From Misgurnus anguillicaudatus (taxonomy: Eukaryota; Chordata; Actinopteri; Cypriniformes; Cobitidae), in assembly GCF_027580225.2 (NCBI RefSeq), contig NW_027395284.1, forward strand, positions 1,073,478-1,137,477: 64,000 bases of DNA, read 5' to 3'. Position 1 is the stretch's first letter, and every line of letters begins with the position of its first letter. Below the pieces are notes generated by a model, which saw only the letters and a program-made list of their open reading frames with translations, was not told the origin of the DNA and did not search any database. The position numbers were made by a program, and so were the translations under genes. Positions 43,109-56,502 of this stretch are shown here, piece after piece.

Positions 43109-43402
43109 GTAAGCTGACATGTTTGCTTTGCTTTTTATGAATAATGCAGCACTCGTTGATTTACTAAACCACTCCAAATATGTCATCAAAGACAGTTTGC
43201 CCATACTTAAAAGCAGTAGGTGGTATCGGATACAATGGTGTTACGAAACACAATATTCAGGTACCATGGTCTTTTGAAGAATAATACAGGTATACTGTAA
43301 TGTGTATATGATGATGCAGTGGTACATGCTAACACAAATCATGGTAGTAGTACCATGGTACATGTCCAAAACACTAACCAGACTCTGGGCCAGATCCATG
43401 CC

Positions 43403-43924
43403 TAAAGCCTCGTTCAGACCACCAGCAACTTTCTCGCTGTGTGTCGCCGGTCTCTTTCAGTGAGTCGTTTTTTAATCTGTTTGTCATAAACAACTGAGTA
43501 CTGTCCAATCCAGTAACTGACAAGAGAAGGATGACGTGAACTCCACTGCTTCGCTCCCATTAGTAGTCGCTTCTGAAAATCGCTCATAATTTGCATGAAG
43601 TTAAACTTTTCTTAACTTTCTCACATTGTTGGACACGCCCATACGGTCACCAATGGTCACTTTTGCTTGTGTTGCTGTAAATCGCCAAGCTTCCATTGAA
43701 ATTAATGCAATCATGTCACTGTGTTACTGCTTGTCGCTGGCTTTCTGAATGGGGCGTAACATATGAGCGAAAGATTTTCAGAAGCGACTACCAATGGGAG
43801 TGAAGCAGTGGACTTCACGTCATCGTCAGTTATTGGGGTGGACGGTACACATTTGTATATGACAACCAGATTTAGAAACGCCTCATTGAAAGAGACAAGT
43901 CGCTGGTAGTCTAAACGAGGCTTA
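43403..43924. repeat. Fold-back MITE, cgttcagac family, copy 1
   Basis: Starts taaagcctcgttcagacc and ends with the inverse (gtctaaacgaggctta). Internal inverted blocks are shared with 44493-44784 and 62374-62728. Confidence 0.75.
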
Positions 43925-44492
43925 AGTCAGCAGCTTCTGTGTGGATCCGGCGCAGATCTGGCCAGGAGTCGCATGCTGCCTGGGAAGGTACATTTAAGGC
44001 AGTACTCTTTGACAACATGGCATTCATGCTGTTCGATTAGAATACAGTAAGTAAAACTTGAAGACCAGTGCGGTCATTAGCAAAATCCATCCAATGGAAA
44101 AGTCTGTAACCTAACGCTTACATACTGCCAAAGTAGCCTAACTACAAAATTGACAATTTTAAAGATAGAAGCTGAGTGTAGATGTTTTTCATGGGAGATT
44201 TACAGACTGAATACACTGATGTGGTGTTTCACAGTCGGCTCAAAAGCATTTGATCCATCTGCAGCGCTTACACAACTAAAATGTTGTGAATGGACAGGAC
44301 CCAGGGTTCGCCTAATTCCTTGTCAGCAGATATGGAGGGCTTTCTGCGTGCATGACCATCACAATCATTTGTTTACATTACTCTTATACGTGCTAACTTA
44401 ATGACTCTTTAAAATTGAAAATCACATTAAATGCACATTAGCACAAATTAATACACATCCTGTGGTCTTTCACAACCCGTAACTCTTTACTA

Positions 44493-44784
44493 TAAGGCCC
44501 TATTCAGACCGCCAGTGACTAGCAGTAGCAGAGCCCATGATCTCATTCATTTCAATGGAAGCTTGGTTGAGAAAGTTTAACTTTATGAGCAACTTTCGAG
44601 AGCGACTACCATTGAGAGCGAAGCAGTGAAGTTTCCGTCATCCGTCTCTTATCAGTTACGGCAGTGGATGGTATTCGTTTGTTTATGTCAACCAGATTTA
44701 AAAACGCCTCCTAACGACTTAGCTTCGAAAAGAGACGGGCGGCACACAGTGAGAATGTTGCTGGTGTTCTGATTGGGGCGTAAG
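44493..44784. repeat. Fold-back MITE, cgttcagac family, copy 2
   Basis: Starts aggccctattcagaccgcca and ends tgctggtgttctgattggggcgt. Shares gagcgactaccattgagagc and aaccagatttaaaaacgcct with copy 1. Confidence 0.65.
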
Positions 44785-44962
44785 GATTATCATAAATTAC
44801 TGGATTATTATAGATTGCTGGAAGAGTACCAGCAGTAGAGATGGCTTGGATAAATTAGATGACTAATATTTGGCCATTTCATTGGAAAATGCGTTGGCTG
44901 GTAACTGGAGATGCACCAATACTATTTTCTCTGCCGAATCCGATACTGATGACCGATTTTAA

Positions 44963-45200
44963 AGGCGGAGTCCATGATGTTTGAAAGCCAATGTTGATAT
45001 TTGAAATCACCTAAACAAACACGCCCCTACACCAATACAATCTGGACCTTCTGTTGATAGACCCGCCCCACACATACGCAACCCAGGCAACGATAACGGT
45101 TAGTAGACACGCTCCTTACTGCTGATTGGCTATAAGTGTGTTTTGGTAGTCGGCCCGTCTCCTTTTCCAAAGCGTTTTTCAAACATCGTGGACTCCGCCT
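44963..45200. mobile_element. TTAA-flanked MITE, 238 bp, nested
   Basis: Ends AGGCGGAGTCCATGATGTTT and the inverse of AGGCGGAGTCCACGATGTTT; TTAA at 44959-44962 and 45201-45204. It interrupts another dispersed sequence (ctgatgaccgat before, accgataccgattgcc after). Confidence 0.8.
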
Positions 45201-45559
45201 TTAAGGAATGATGTCTACCGATACCGATTGCCAATACAGATGATCAGTGCCGTTAATTTGGTGGTTTTACCTTTTATACTTTGTTTTAAATTAATGATAC
45301 TGACACAATTTAGTAAGAAATGCAAAACAAAACTATTTTCTCGATTTCAACAACTTGTGTCAAAGTAACTGGTCTTAGTTATAAACAAATCTGTTACTTA
45401 CCTAAACATTCTTAAAATGAACTAATTCTAAATATTAAAATAGTATTTCAGTGTTTCCCACAGGATTTTGAGAGACTGTGGTGGGGATGACGTCACTCGC
45501 TAATTAGCATATATGTGACGTCATCATGTCATGTTTGCGTTTGATCTAGTGTTGGCACC

Positions 45560-45727
45560 TGAAATATGTTTCACTTCTACTCTTTGATCTGTATCTGTAT
45601 TTGATCTGTATTATATATCAAATTATATTTTAAGCCGAATTAAGCTGTTTTAAATAGTGAAATAAAAATGTAAATGGGAATCATGAAAATTCTATTTGTG
45701 GGGGCCAGTGTTGATTCTGTGGTGGGC
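45560..45727. repeat. Dispersed repeat beside gap 2
   Basis: Shares tttcacttctactctttgat and aatgtaaatgggaatcatga with the region after gap 1. Confidence 0.7.
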
Positions 45728-46227
45728 NNNNNNNNNNNNNNNNNNNNNNNNNNNNNNNNNNNNNNNNNNNNNNNNNNNNNNNNNNNNNNNNNNNNNNNNN
45801 NNNNNNNNNNNNNNNNNNNNNNNNNNNNNNNNNNNNNNNNNNNNNNNNNNNNNNNNNNNNNNNNNNNNNNNNNNNNNNNNNNNNNNNNNNNNNNNNNNNN
45901 NNNNNNNNNNNNNNNNNNNNNNNNNNNNNNNNNNNNNNNNNNNNNNNNNNNNNNNNNNNNNNNNNNNNNNNNNNNNNNNNNNNNNNNNNNNNNNNNNNNN
46001 NNNNNNNNNNNNNNNNNNNNNNNNNNNNNNNNNNNNNNNNNNNNNNNNNNNNNNNNNNNNNNNNNNNNNNNNNNNNNNNNNNNNNNNNNNNNNNNNNNNN
46101 NNNNNNNNNNNNNNNNNNNNNNNNNNNNNNNNNNNNNNNNNNNNNNNNNNNNNNNNNNNNNNNNNNNNNNNNNNNNNNNNNNNNNNNNNNNNNNNNNNNN
46201 NNNNNNNNNNNNNNNNNNNNNNNNNNN
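45728..46227. other. Assembly gap, exactly 500 N
   Basis: Second placeholder gap. It separates the camsap1 first exon from the Ig receptor genes, so the neighbour relation across it is not proven. Confidence 0.98.
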
Positions 46228-46762
46228 CTGCGCATTGTATGTTTATGAATTTTATTGAGTTTGACTGTATAAACAACATATTTCACACATATTTCACACT
46301 TATTTCAATGCAGGCGTATTACTTATTATTATTTTTATAGTACTACTTCAAATAATACAAATAACAAAGATTATTTTGAGATTGCCAAACAGCAACCATA
46401 CATGTTGCATAAAACTATAGAAGACAACAAGACAACATAAACTTGCATGAAACTTTAGCTCAAACTCCAGCTAAAATTCCCCATTTTCTTAAGTTTGTTT
46501 CAAATTGCAATTTCAAATCAGGTGGCTATTTTCAAAATGTGTATTTAAATAAGTACAATTTAAATATTCAACCAATAGATCCATAAATATTTTAGTAAAA
46601 CTTTGTTTGAAGTGTAAAGTTAATGTTCTAATATACATAAGTATACCCTAAAATTGTTAGGTCATAATCTTGTCTACAGCGTTTCTAAATGTAAGATCTT
46701 AAGTTTAAAATCATTTTTTTTTTTCATTATACACACATTATAGATGGTATATTCACTGTGGT
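46228..46762. other. Sequence downstream of Ig gene A
   Basis: AT-rich; probably includes the 3' UTR of the minus-strand gene A. No other exon seen. Confidence 0.4.
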
Positions 46763-49582
46763 CTATTGGACCATTCTGCATGGGGGCTGGTATTGATGCT
46801 GGTTAACATAGAATACACCAGTAAATATAGCTTCATCCTAAAGAGAGAGAAAAAATCTTTTGTGTACTGATGTAGACTTTACACAACATATATTTACAGT
46901 ATCATTGTGTAACAGTAAATTTGTGTTCACCTCATTCTCTGGTTCTCTTGATAGTTTTGGAGCATCACTGGTTACATTCTTTATATTTTTACATCCTACA
47001 ACATAAAACATCTCAACTTAGTTGTGAAATAAAAACATCAGTCTAATCACTGATAACAGGTGAAGATGTTTTTTTTACATTTAGTGTGAGAATGGACCAG
47101 CACTGTGCGGAAGGAAACATTTACCCTTCCTAAATATAACGTATTAAAGCACAAGTCTTCATAGTAGGGGTTCATTTTAACGTACTGTATTTACAGATAC
47201 TGAAAGCTTGACTTTAAACATTAAATTTACCAGAATAAAACAATCCAACTCTCTGTGCTAGTCAGCTAACAGATCTCTCAATATATCATATATCATCATA
47301 GTCTTAAGATCTGAGTGCTTTTCCAACATTTGAGGAAGAAATACTCATCGTCTATTGAGTATTTTCATCAGAAATGTGTTTGTGTGTACAGATTTGGTTG
47401 AATAGTAAAGTCCAGAAAATATTAATATTTCAATAGGATTTTCACAAATTTCTGTTAGGGTTAGGGGTTAGGAAGGGACATCACAACTATGATAAGCTTA
47501 CATAAAAACATAAATAGCAAAACAAACGTGTATGCTCTACCTGTGCATCCCCAGGAGTTAAATACCAGAAATAGCAGTACTGAAGAAAACAGTGCCATTA
47601 AAATAAAGATATCTGTGAGGAAATACATACAGAAATACACACAAAGTAACTGAGCAACTGATTCTTAACATATTTTTTCAACACAAGGATTGTAAAGCAA
47701 ACAAACTTTTGACTTACACAGAGTTGTATTATGAGTTTGATGTGTTATTTTGTTTTCTGGTTGTTGAGTTGTTATAAGCTCATGTTGTGAAGGTTGATCT
47801 GTTGATGAATAGATTGTATAGACCTGTGGTTTCTCTGTTCAGAGTAAAATCATTGTTAGCGAATACAACAACAGCAGAGCATCTGTCATCCTACAACTTT
47901 ACCTTAGTTTTTAACAGTTTGGATTTTTAGAAACAAAGCAAACCTACCTTCAATATAAAGTCTGATGTAGATATAGCTGTTATACACAGAGCACAGATAG
48001 ACTCCTTGGTCTTCTTTGGTCAGTGATGAGAGATGTAGAGAGAGATTTCCTGGATTGGTTTGATTTATCAGTTTACGTCTGTTCTTGTACCTCTCAATGT
48101 GTTCAGATGGGTAAATTTCTTCATCATTTTTTTCTATGAACTTCCATTTAATCTTGTCAGGTTTAGTCAGTGATTCAGTACAGGAGCAGGGCAGAACTAC
48201 AGACTCTCCTAAATATCCAGTCACCTCAATTGTCTGTGTCTGCTGATCGAGATCACATCCTGAGAACATGTTAATACAAATGATGTTCATATTTAAATTT
48301 AAATTGCATAAAGACAGATTTATGATCTTTTTAAGATCTAAAGATCTTTTTAAATAATGTGTGAGGTTCACTATTAAGGTATTAATTTTGCCCACTGTGC
48401 CACGTCATTTTTCTTCTGTTGCTAAACTGAGAATTGCATCGGTGAGAACTTTTTATAGGCTCAAATATTCAAAAGTTATAGTGTAACTTTAAACTGATAG
48501 TCAATTAAATTCAATGAACACTGAAAAAAATGATTCATTGAATTTAATCACTTTTTTAAGGTAAGTGGTTGCAATCAATTAATTTAAGCTACATTTAAAC
48601 AAAAGTTTTATATTTTATTTTACATTACTAATCTTTTTTGTTTAAATGTAGCTTAAATAAATTGATTGCAACCACTTACCCTAAAAAAATGGATTAAATT
48701 CAATGAATCATTTTTTTCAGTGAATGAGATTGTTTCTTTATTCCCTAGTTTCATTCCATTTGTCTTTTTTGTTATTGTTTGTGGTGTTTTGAAATACATT
48801 TTTACTGTAAAATGTATATATAAACAGTTTTGTGACAGTTCAGGAAAAATCATTAATTTACCTGTAACTTTTAAGAAAACATCTGTAAAACTGCATTGTT
48901 CAGTGATACATCTATAGATCCCTTCATCTTCCTCTCTGAAGTCAGAAATAAGAAGTGACAAATTTCCTGGAGATATTTCATTAAACAGTTTAAATCTGCC
49001 TCTGTGTTTCTTAAATGCATTCATCCATTGGCTTCCACTGTGCCAAATTTCCCATGTAAATGTGTTAATTGTAGACTGTGGATCATCACAGGAGCAGGGC
49101 AACAGGACTGAACCACCTATGTATCCTGTTACATCTATTATCTTCTGATCATTTGTGAGATTACAGCCTTTAAACAAGAGAGTTAAATCAGTTTTCAAAT
49201 AAACTTTTTAGACTCATGAAATCATAAGGAAGTGCTGATTATTAATATTTTGTCACATTGTGTTTTAATATCCTGAAAATGAAAAAATTGCTTTTGTAAA
49301 ATTGTATGAGGGTCACATCCTAAAAGTGTGTAATCTAACATAGGCAGTGTTGCTCATTATTAGCTTTGGTAAAAGTTTGTATCATGCTCTGCTTTACTGT
49401 TTAGAAAAGAAAACTGTTTCATCTTAATATAATATAAGTGGTATAACAATATAAAATGCTTTAGCAGAACTACAGCAAATGGAAAGTAATTATCTACCAC
49501 CAATTATTCTGAAAAAGGAAGAAATAAAAAACTTACCTGTACTGTAGTAAATGATAAAGATAAAAATATATAAACAGACCAT
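46763..49582 (-). CDS. Two-V-domain immunoglobulin-superfamily receptor A, complete
   Basis: Seven exons, all GT-AG: 49537-49582 (signal peptide MVCLYIFIFIIYYST), 48862-49167 (V1), 47948-48259 (V2), 47718-47834 (Thr/Gln stalk), 47541-47612 (membrane helix ILMALFSSVLLFLVF), 46931-46995 and 46763-46837 (tail, TAG stop). Lengths sum to 993, exactly 331 codons. Each V domain starts GC(N/D)L, has SVLLPCSC or SVVLPCSC at strand B, a core Trp, and an EDxGxYxC motif at strand F. The doubled Cys and the N-terminal Cys suggest an extra disulfide. This is a cyprinid-type surface receptor family, distantly like pIgR/CD300 proteins; ligand unknown. The tail has no ITIM but has YVNQ, a Grb2-SH2-type motif. 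It is paralogous to the plus-strand gene at 56503. Confidence 0.85.
48519..48722. repeat. Hairpin MITE, copy 2, in Ig gene A intron
   Basis: Same CACTGAAAAAAATGATTCAT ends and ~90 bp arms as 3045-3248. Lies between the V1 and V2 exons. Confidence 0.85.
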
Positions 49583-49680
49583 GACTGGTTTTAATAAATC
49601 TCGCTCAATGAAGTCTCATCTCACAGAATAATACAGGAAGGTACAGGAAGTGATCTCAGACTGTGGTTGTTATTTTTTAG
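49583..49680 (-). promoter_or_regulatory. 5' UTR/proximal promoter of Ig gene A
   Basis: Directly upstream of the ATG. It is conserved in an orphan copy at 53738-53820 (shared blocks ctggtttta, aagtctcatc, gtgatctca, ctgtggttgttatt), so it probably carries regulatory sequence. Confidence 0.5.
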
Positions 49681-50035
49681 AATCATCAATTTCCTGTTTT
49701 ATTTCTTGTCTGTTTTCTTATTCTATATTGTAAGTCATGCTTACACAGGTTACACTACAAGTGGTTATTTGTCAGTCTTTTTGTTTGAATATTACAATAT
49801 ATTATAGAAACACTGTTTCCCAATTAACACACATACTGGAAAAAGTTTAACTTTAATGCACTGTATATGTCACTATGGATAAAACAAGCTTAATATGTAA
49901 ATATAAAACTCTAGAGAATTAAACGGGTAAGAGTGGAATAAAAAATCAGACGAAGAGCTATAACATAATGAAAATAAACCTTCACAATGTATGGCTCTGA
50001 ATGCTGTTGTCTTGTGTGTGCTACAAGGTGTAAAT

Positions 50036-50229
50036 CAGGGGTGGGGAACCCTGGTCCTGGAGGGCCACTGTCCTGCAGAATTTAGTTCCAACCCTAATTA
50101 AGCACACCTGAAAAATCTAATTAAAGTCTTCAGGATTACTTGAAAATGAAATTCAGGTGTGTTTGGTTAGGGTTGGAAGTTCACTGTGCAGGACAGTGGC
50201 CCTCCAGGACCCAGGGTTCCCCACTCCTG
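50036..50229. mobile_element. hAT-type MITE, 194 bp, with 8-bp target duplication
   Basis: Terminal inverted repeats CAGGGGTGGGGAACCCTGG and the inverse of CAGGAGTGGGGAACCCTGG. Exact 8-bp duplication gtgtaaat at 50028-50035 and 50230-50237. Confidence 0.92.
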
Positions 50230-50344
50230 GTGTAAATCAATCTACCATACTCCAATCCACCCTAGTTCTGTTGGCTAAAACTGTGAGCTGTTTGAGCATG
50301 ACTTGCATAGGATATAAATTGTGTAAGATGAAATTACTTACAGG

Positions 50345-50421
50345 AACTAACAATTTACAGGAATCACAGAATAAGATCACTGTTACCATCTCTTCATTAC
50401 TCTGAGAGTTTGAACATTACT
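50345..50421 (+). promoter_or_regulatory. Orphan copy of the Ig gene B promoter
   Basis: Matches 56412-56491 almost base for base (agaataagatcactg, accatctcttcattactctg, agtttRaacattact). No signal-peptide exon follows; the match stops exactly where an LTR-like sequence begins (TGTCAGG at 50422). Read as the remains of a lost plus-strand Ig gene. Confidence 0.65.
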
Positions 50422-50720
50422 TGTCAGGATCCTGCCAGATTCCTGTTTTGTATTTAGATCTAGTTCAGCATGGCAGGGTTCTGACAGTACAATGTTCTAT
50501 GTGGGAGATGCGTGGTTTTAGTATTGGTTTATTCTGACCAAGCATTTCCCGGGTCTCGTCACTTTTTCCCCGATCCCTTACTTGTAATGATTTCCAGGTG
50601 TATGTAATTTATTTTGTCCCTATTTAAGAGTCCTTCCCTGTGTTTCAATTCGTTCCCTAGCTCCTGAGGTTGTGAATCAGTATATTGTGTACACAGGCTT
50701 GGGCACTTGTAAGGACTCTA
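50422..50720 (+). mobile_element. LTR-like sequence, 3' end not found
   Basis: Starts TGTCAGGATCCTGCC, like the minus-strand start of the LTR at 1068-1522, and has a TATTTAAG box-like motif near 50621. No TG...CA end or target duplication was identified downstream, so it may be truncated. Confidence 0.4.
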
Positions 50721-50924
50721 GCTCACTTGACATTGGGACAATGTTCACTTATTTTTCTGTCACGTGGCTGCTTAAGTGCGTTGTGATCACTCACAGCGGT
50801 TATTCATCAACAACCTGCAAAACCAGCATCTTTCTGACTTAATTTTAAACAGTACATTGTGGAACGCTGTCATTATTCTCTTACATATCCGTGCATAGAA
50901 TTACATTTTAAGTGTGTGTATTTA

Positions 50925-52310
50925 AGCAATATCGCTCGAGTAGGAGTGTGATATAGCTCTATATCATCACGGCTGTGCTTAGGCCAGAGGCACGAGGCCG
51001 CAGGCCGAGTGCCGGAGGCAATCACAGCCATGATGATATAGAGCTATATCACACGACTCCGAGAGCGATATTGCTTTTATACAACAGTTCGACGGCACAC
51101 GTTTGAAAAACGAAAACTAGAAAACAACAACGGAGTTATTTTAAAAGCCTCTTTGTTTGAGAACTACTTCTTCCGCCACGGATTTGAGGGCGGCCAGAAT
51201 GACAGGTAAAACTTTCGGCTGCTTTGAAGCTCATAACAACTCAATGGACGGAAAAGCCGTTACTTTATATTACCGTTTCTTGGTCACAAAGTGTAGTTTT
51301 AAGATTAGTTCAGTCGAGAATGTATATGTATTATATTTAAATCTGCAGTCGATTAGTAAAGTTAGCGCCTGTTTGAACGTTTGCTTAGTGAGATTCGGTA
51401 CGAATGAGAACCAAAGCATGAGCGGACATCAGTGTTCACTCGCCCCGCTGACCACCGCCCTCTCTGGGCTACATCTCTGACGGAGATACCCTGGCTCTCA
51501 TGTTGGCCTTGTTTGTTTATGATCGTCAAAATGAGATCAAATCAGCAGTATTTGGTGTCATGATCAAACTATTACTTGTTTTTTAATTCATATTTAGTGT
51601 CTTTTGTGTTGTTATTGTTTTGGCGCGAGGTAAAAGTTAATAAAACTACTTGTATAACGTTACTATTGCTTTCTCATTTATTCTTAACGTGATACGAGCA
51701 CTCGATTATTATTATTATTAAACTTTGTTCTTGTCAGTACTATATAAAACGGTTTTTTATAAGTGTCAGAGATATGTTTTTGCATGCTGCTTATAAATAT
51801 ACCAGTGGTGATATCTCATAACATGTTTTAATAGTCAGGTCACGATAAAGTAAATGATCAATGTCCACATTTAAAAGCTGCGGTGCTTACCTGCAGTTCC
51901 ACGGTGTTTTCGCGTTCTGATAAGAAATATAGCTCCAGAAAAAAAACGAGTGTTTATATTCCTCTTTCCAAGTGTTAATCGTCCACACGATGTGACAAGA
52001 CATTTCTCCCATTAACTGTAACGTAACATCCAAGAGCGCTGATCTTTGACGGAATAACTTCCGATTGGGGATTCACAGACTGATTTATGAGCTAGTAAAC
52101 TAATGAGACAAACGGAGAGTGATTCAAAACAGCGCGTCTGTGTTTTTCCATTCAGAGATGAGCCTGCTTAGGACCTCCATTCACTAGGTGGCGGAATGAT
52201 ACGAAAGGTGAAGCGGTTACAGTGCCGATATCAGCACAATATCGCATAGGTCTTAGCCAATCAGATTCGAGAACCAGAAAGAACTGTTGTATAATATACA
52301 ATATACAATA
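50925..52310. repeat. Interspersed element with an inverted repeat at its left end
   Basis: The left 150 bp are a hairpin (gatatagctctatatcatca near 50950 against tgatgatatagagctatatc near 51029, with atcgctcg/gagcgat outside). The right part ends in ccaatcagattcgag and acaatatcgc motifs. A 107-codon frame inside (51157-51480) has no recognisable domain and is read as chance. Confidence 0.55.
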
Positions 52311-53737
52311 TTATTTTAAATATTTTATTATTTTAAATATTAAGTAGATTGTGGTCCCTTACTGTGTAGCGATGTGTGTTTATATTTAAAACTAAAACAA
52401 ACGTTTGTCTTTATGAAATTTGACATAACTTTTATAAAGTTTGAGTTGGATCACGTAATTTTCTGTTGGCGGGCTTCAGAAAAGGTCACGTGATTTCCGG
52501 TAAGGGAACATAGGGACCATCGACGCTCACTGGTTTTTGCGTTGCATTGTGGGATTTTTTTTAAGGGAACGAACGTTCTAGTGCACTGGACGGATTTTGC
52601 GATTGAGACAGCCCTTAAAATGGCCGACTCCCTGATCAGTGCCCTAACTACTGAACAAGGGAGCTGATTGAGACACACCACTTGTGTTTGTTGCCTATTG
52701 ATCTATTGTGCCTCGTTGCTGGTAAGTTTGTGTGAGGGACATGAGGGACTATTTGTTCTTTTTGACTGTACACTTTATATCTGATTCTATTTAGACCATA
52801 TAGGGACATTAGTTATTTTAGTTTGATTTATTTAGTTGAGTTTATTAAGTAGTTTCCTATATTAAATGTCTTGAATTCTGTTGACAAAAATCACATAACC
52901 ATAAATATCACATAAAAGGTACAAAAGTTGTCACTGGGACTTTTAAAAAGGTCTTAATATGTACCATTTTGGTACAGATATACCTTTATCAATATACAGC
53001 TTCTAGGTACAGAAGTGTACTTTTTGAAAAGGTACTGCCAACTTTTTCATTTTATTTTCATGGTGACTTTAAAAGCATCATTGTATATACTATACAAAAT
53101 GTGTCAAAATTTTGCCCTATTTTTATTTCTCCAATTTTGTAAAAATGTTTTTAATTTGAATTAATTTTTAATTCTAATTAACAGTTCTTCCACCAAGAAT
53201 TTTGACATTACTGATTCTGTGTTCACTGGATCCATACCATGTCATTTTACTCTGAGATAAAAGCTCTATGTCCTTTTCAATTCACAATGCCGGAAATGAC
53301 TGAGGTGTTCCTGAGCAAGGCACCTTTCCCCCAGTTGCTCAGCAGGCACTAAATTGCTCAGTATGTCACTTATTTTTTATGTATGACTGCATCTTTCCAA
53401 CTTGTTTGTAGTTTACCTTCCTTTAATACTTTATTAAATAACCTATACTTTTACCTTAAAGGAGTATACTTTTACCTTACTTAAGCTTACCTTAAGTAAG
53501 CTGCTGTGTGTTTACCATCATTTCTCAAAATATCTTCTTTTGTGTTCATCAGAAAAAAATAAATTCATACAGGTTTAGAACAACATAAGAACGAGTAAAT
53601 GATGACCGAATTTTCATTTTAAAGTGAATTATTCCTTTAAGATACATTTCTTAAGATGTTTAAACATTATATTTCAGATTTTATCTTTTCTTTGGAAACG
53701 TTCATCTATATTTTGTTTATAGCTGCCCTCAGACTAT
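52311..53737. other. Intergenic sequence, mixed repeats
   Basis: 52440-52690 looks like dispersed sequence. 53510-53640 is a fragment of the TTAA MITE family seen at 36325. No Ig exon is found, although one would be expected if the orphan minus-strand gene were intact. Confidence 0.4.
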
Positions 53738-53819
53738 CATGTCTGGTTTTATTAATTCTCACTCAGTAAAGTCTCATCAGTAATGCAGAGAGTGATCTCA
53801 TCTCTGTGGTTGTTATTCT

Positions 53820-53820
<1 letters not shown>
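53715..53820 (-). pseudogene. Remnant first exon and promoter of a lost minus-strand Ig gene
   Basis: Matches the gene A 5' region (49580-49678) in the same orientation. The start codon position is kept (ATG at 53742-53740 on the minus strand), but the frame hits TGA at codon 4 and no splice-ready signal peptide exists. No V-domain exons follow. The match ends where the large palindrome begins. Confidence 0.6.
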
Positions 53821-55815
<1,995 letters not shown>

Positions 55816-56405
55816 GGTAAATTTGAACAATGCACAAATGTTAGGTCCCCGTTTATAAATGTAATAGTTTTGTATTGTGTCTTGTGTTTGGGTCATGTCT
55901 TTTATTTTGAATCATGCTGTATTTTGTAATTCATGTGTCATTTCCTGTTGTCTTGCTTTTATAGGGATTGTAGTTCGATCATGTTTCTTCGCCCTAATGT
56001 TTCCAGAATGTCAAAAACATCTTGTCTGAAAACAATTATGCCACTTTTTAAGCCTGGCCAACATCATGTATGTTTATTTAACCTGTTCTCACCATATAAT
56101 GAAATAAAGGATTACATTCATTGCATTTTTTAGCTTTAAACCATTATTGAATTCATCATTACACACAAGTTAACCGGCCCAGAAATCACACTTCATATTT
56201 ATATTTCACATTCATTAATACTGGGAAAATTAAAGAATTTGACCATGTAAACGAAAAAAATTATGAACAATTAATTTTTTTCCTTGTGCCTCCAGCTCAG
56301 CTCAAAATAATCTTGTTACTGTGGTTTCAACAGTGAACTATGTAACATTGACATATAGGAAATAAACTGTTTAAGGAAATTAAAAGGGGAAGTTTGGTTT
56401 TTGAA
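55816..56405. other. Sequence upstream of Ig gene B, nothing recognised
   Basis: AT-rich; no exon or repeat family identified. Confidence 0.35.
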
Positions 56406-56502
56406 GACAAACAGCTTACTGGAATCCCAGAATAAGATCACTGATACCATCTCTTCATTACTCTGAAAGTTTAAACATTACTGAGTGAGGACTAATAAAA
56501 CA
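56406..56502 (+). promoter_or_regulatory. 5' UTR/proximal promoter of Ig gene B
   Basis: Immediately before the ATG at 56503 and conserved in the orphan copy at 50345-50421, which suggests functional or recently duplicated sequence. Confidence 0.5.

Noticed and set aside
45674..46340. Long open frames across 45.7-46.3 kb
   Set aside because: Same artefact at the second N gap.
51157..51480. 107-codon plus-strand frame starting MRTTSSATDLRAARMTGKTF
   Set aside because: Lies inside an interspersed element with a hairpin end; no homology recognised.
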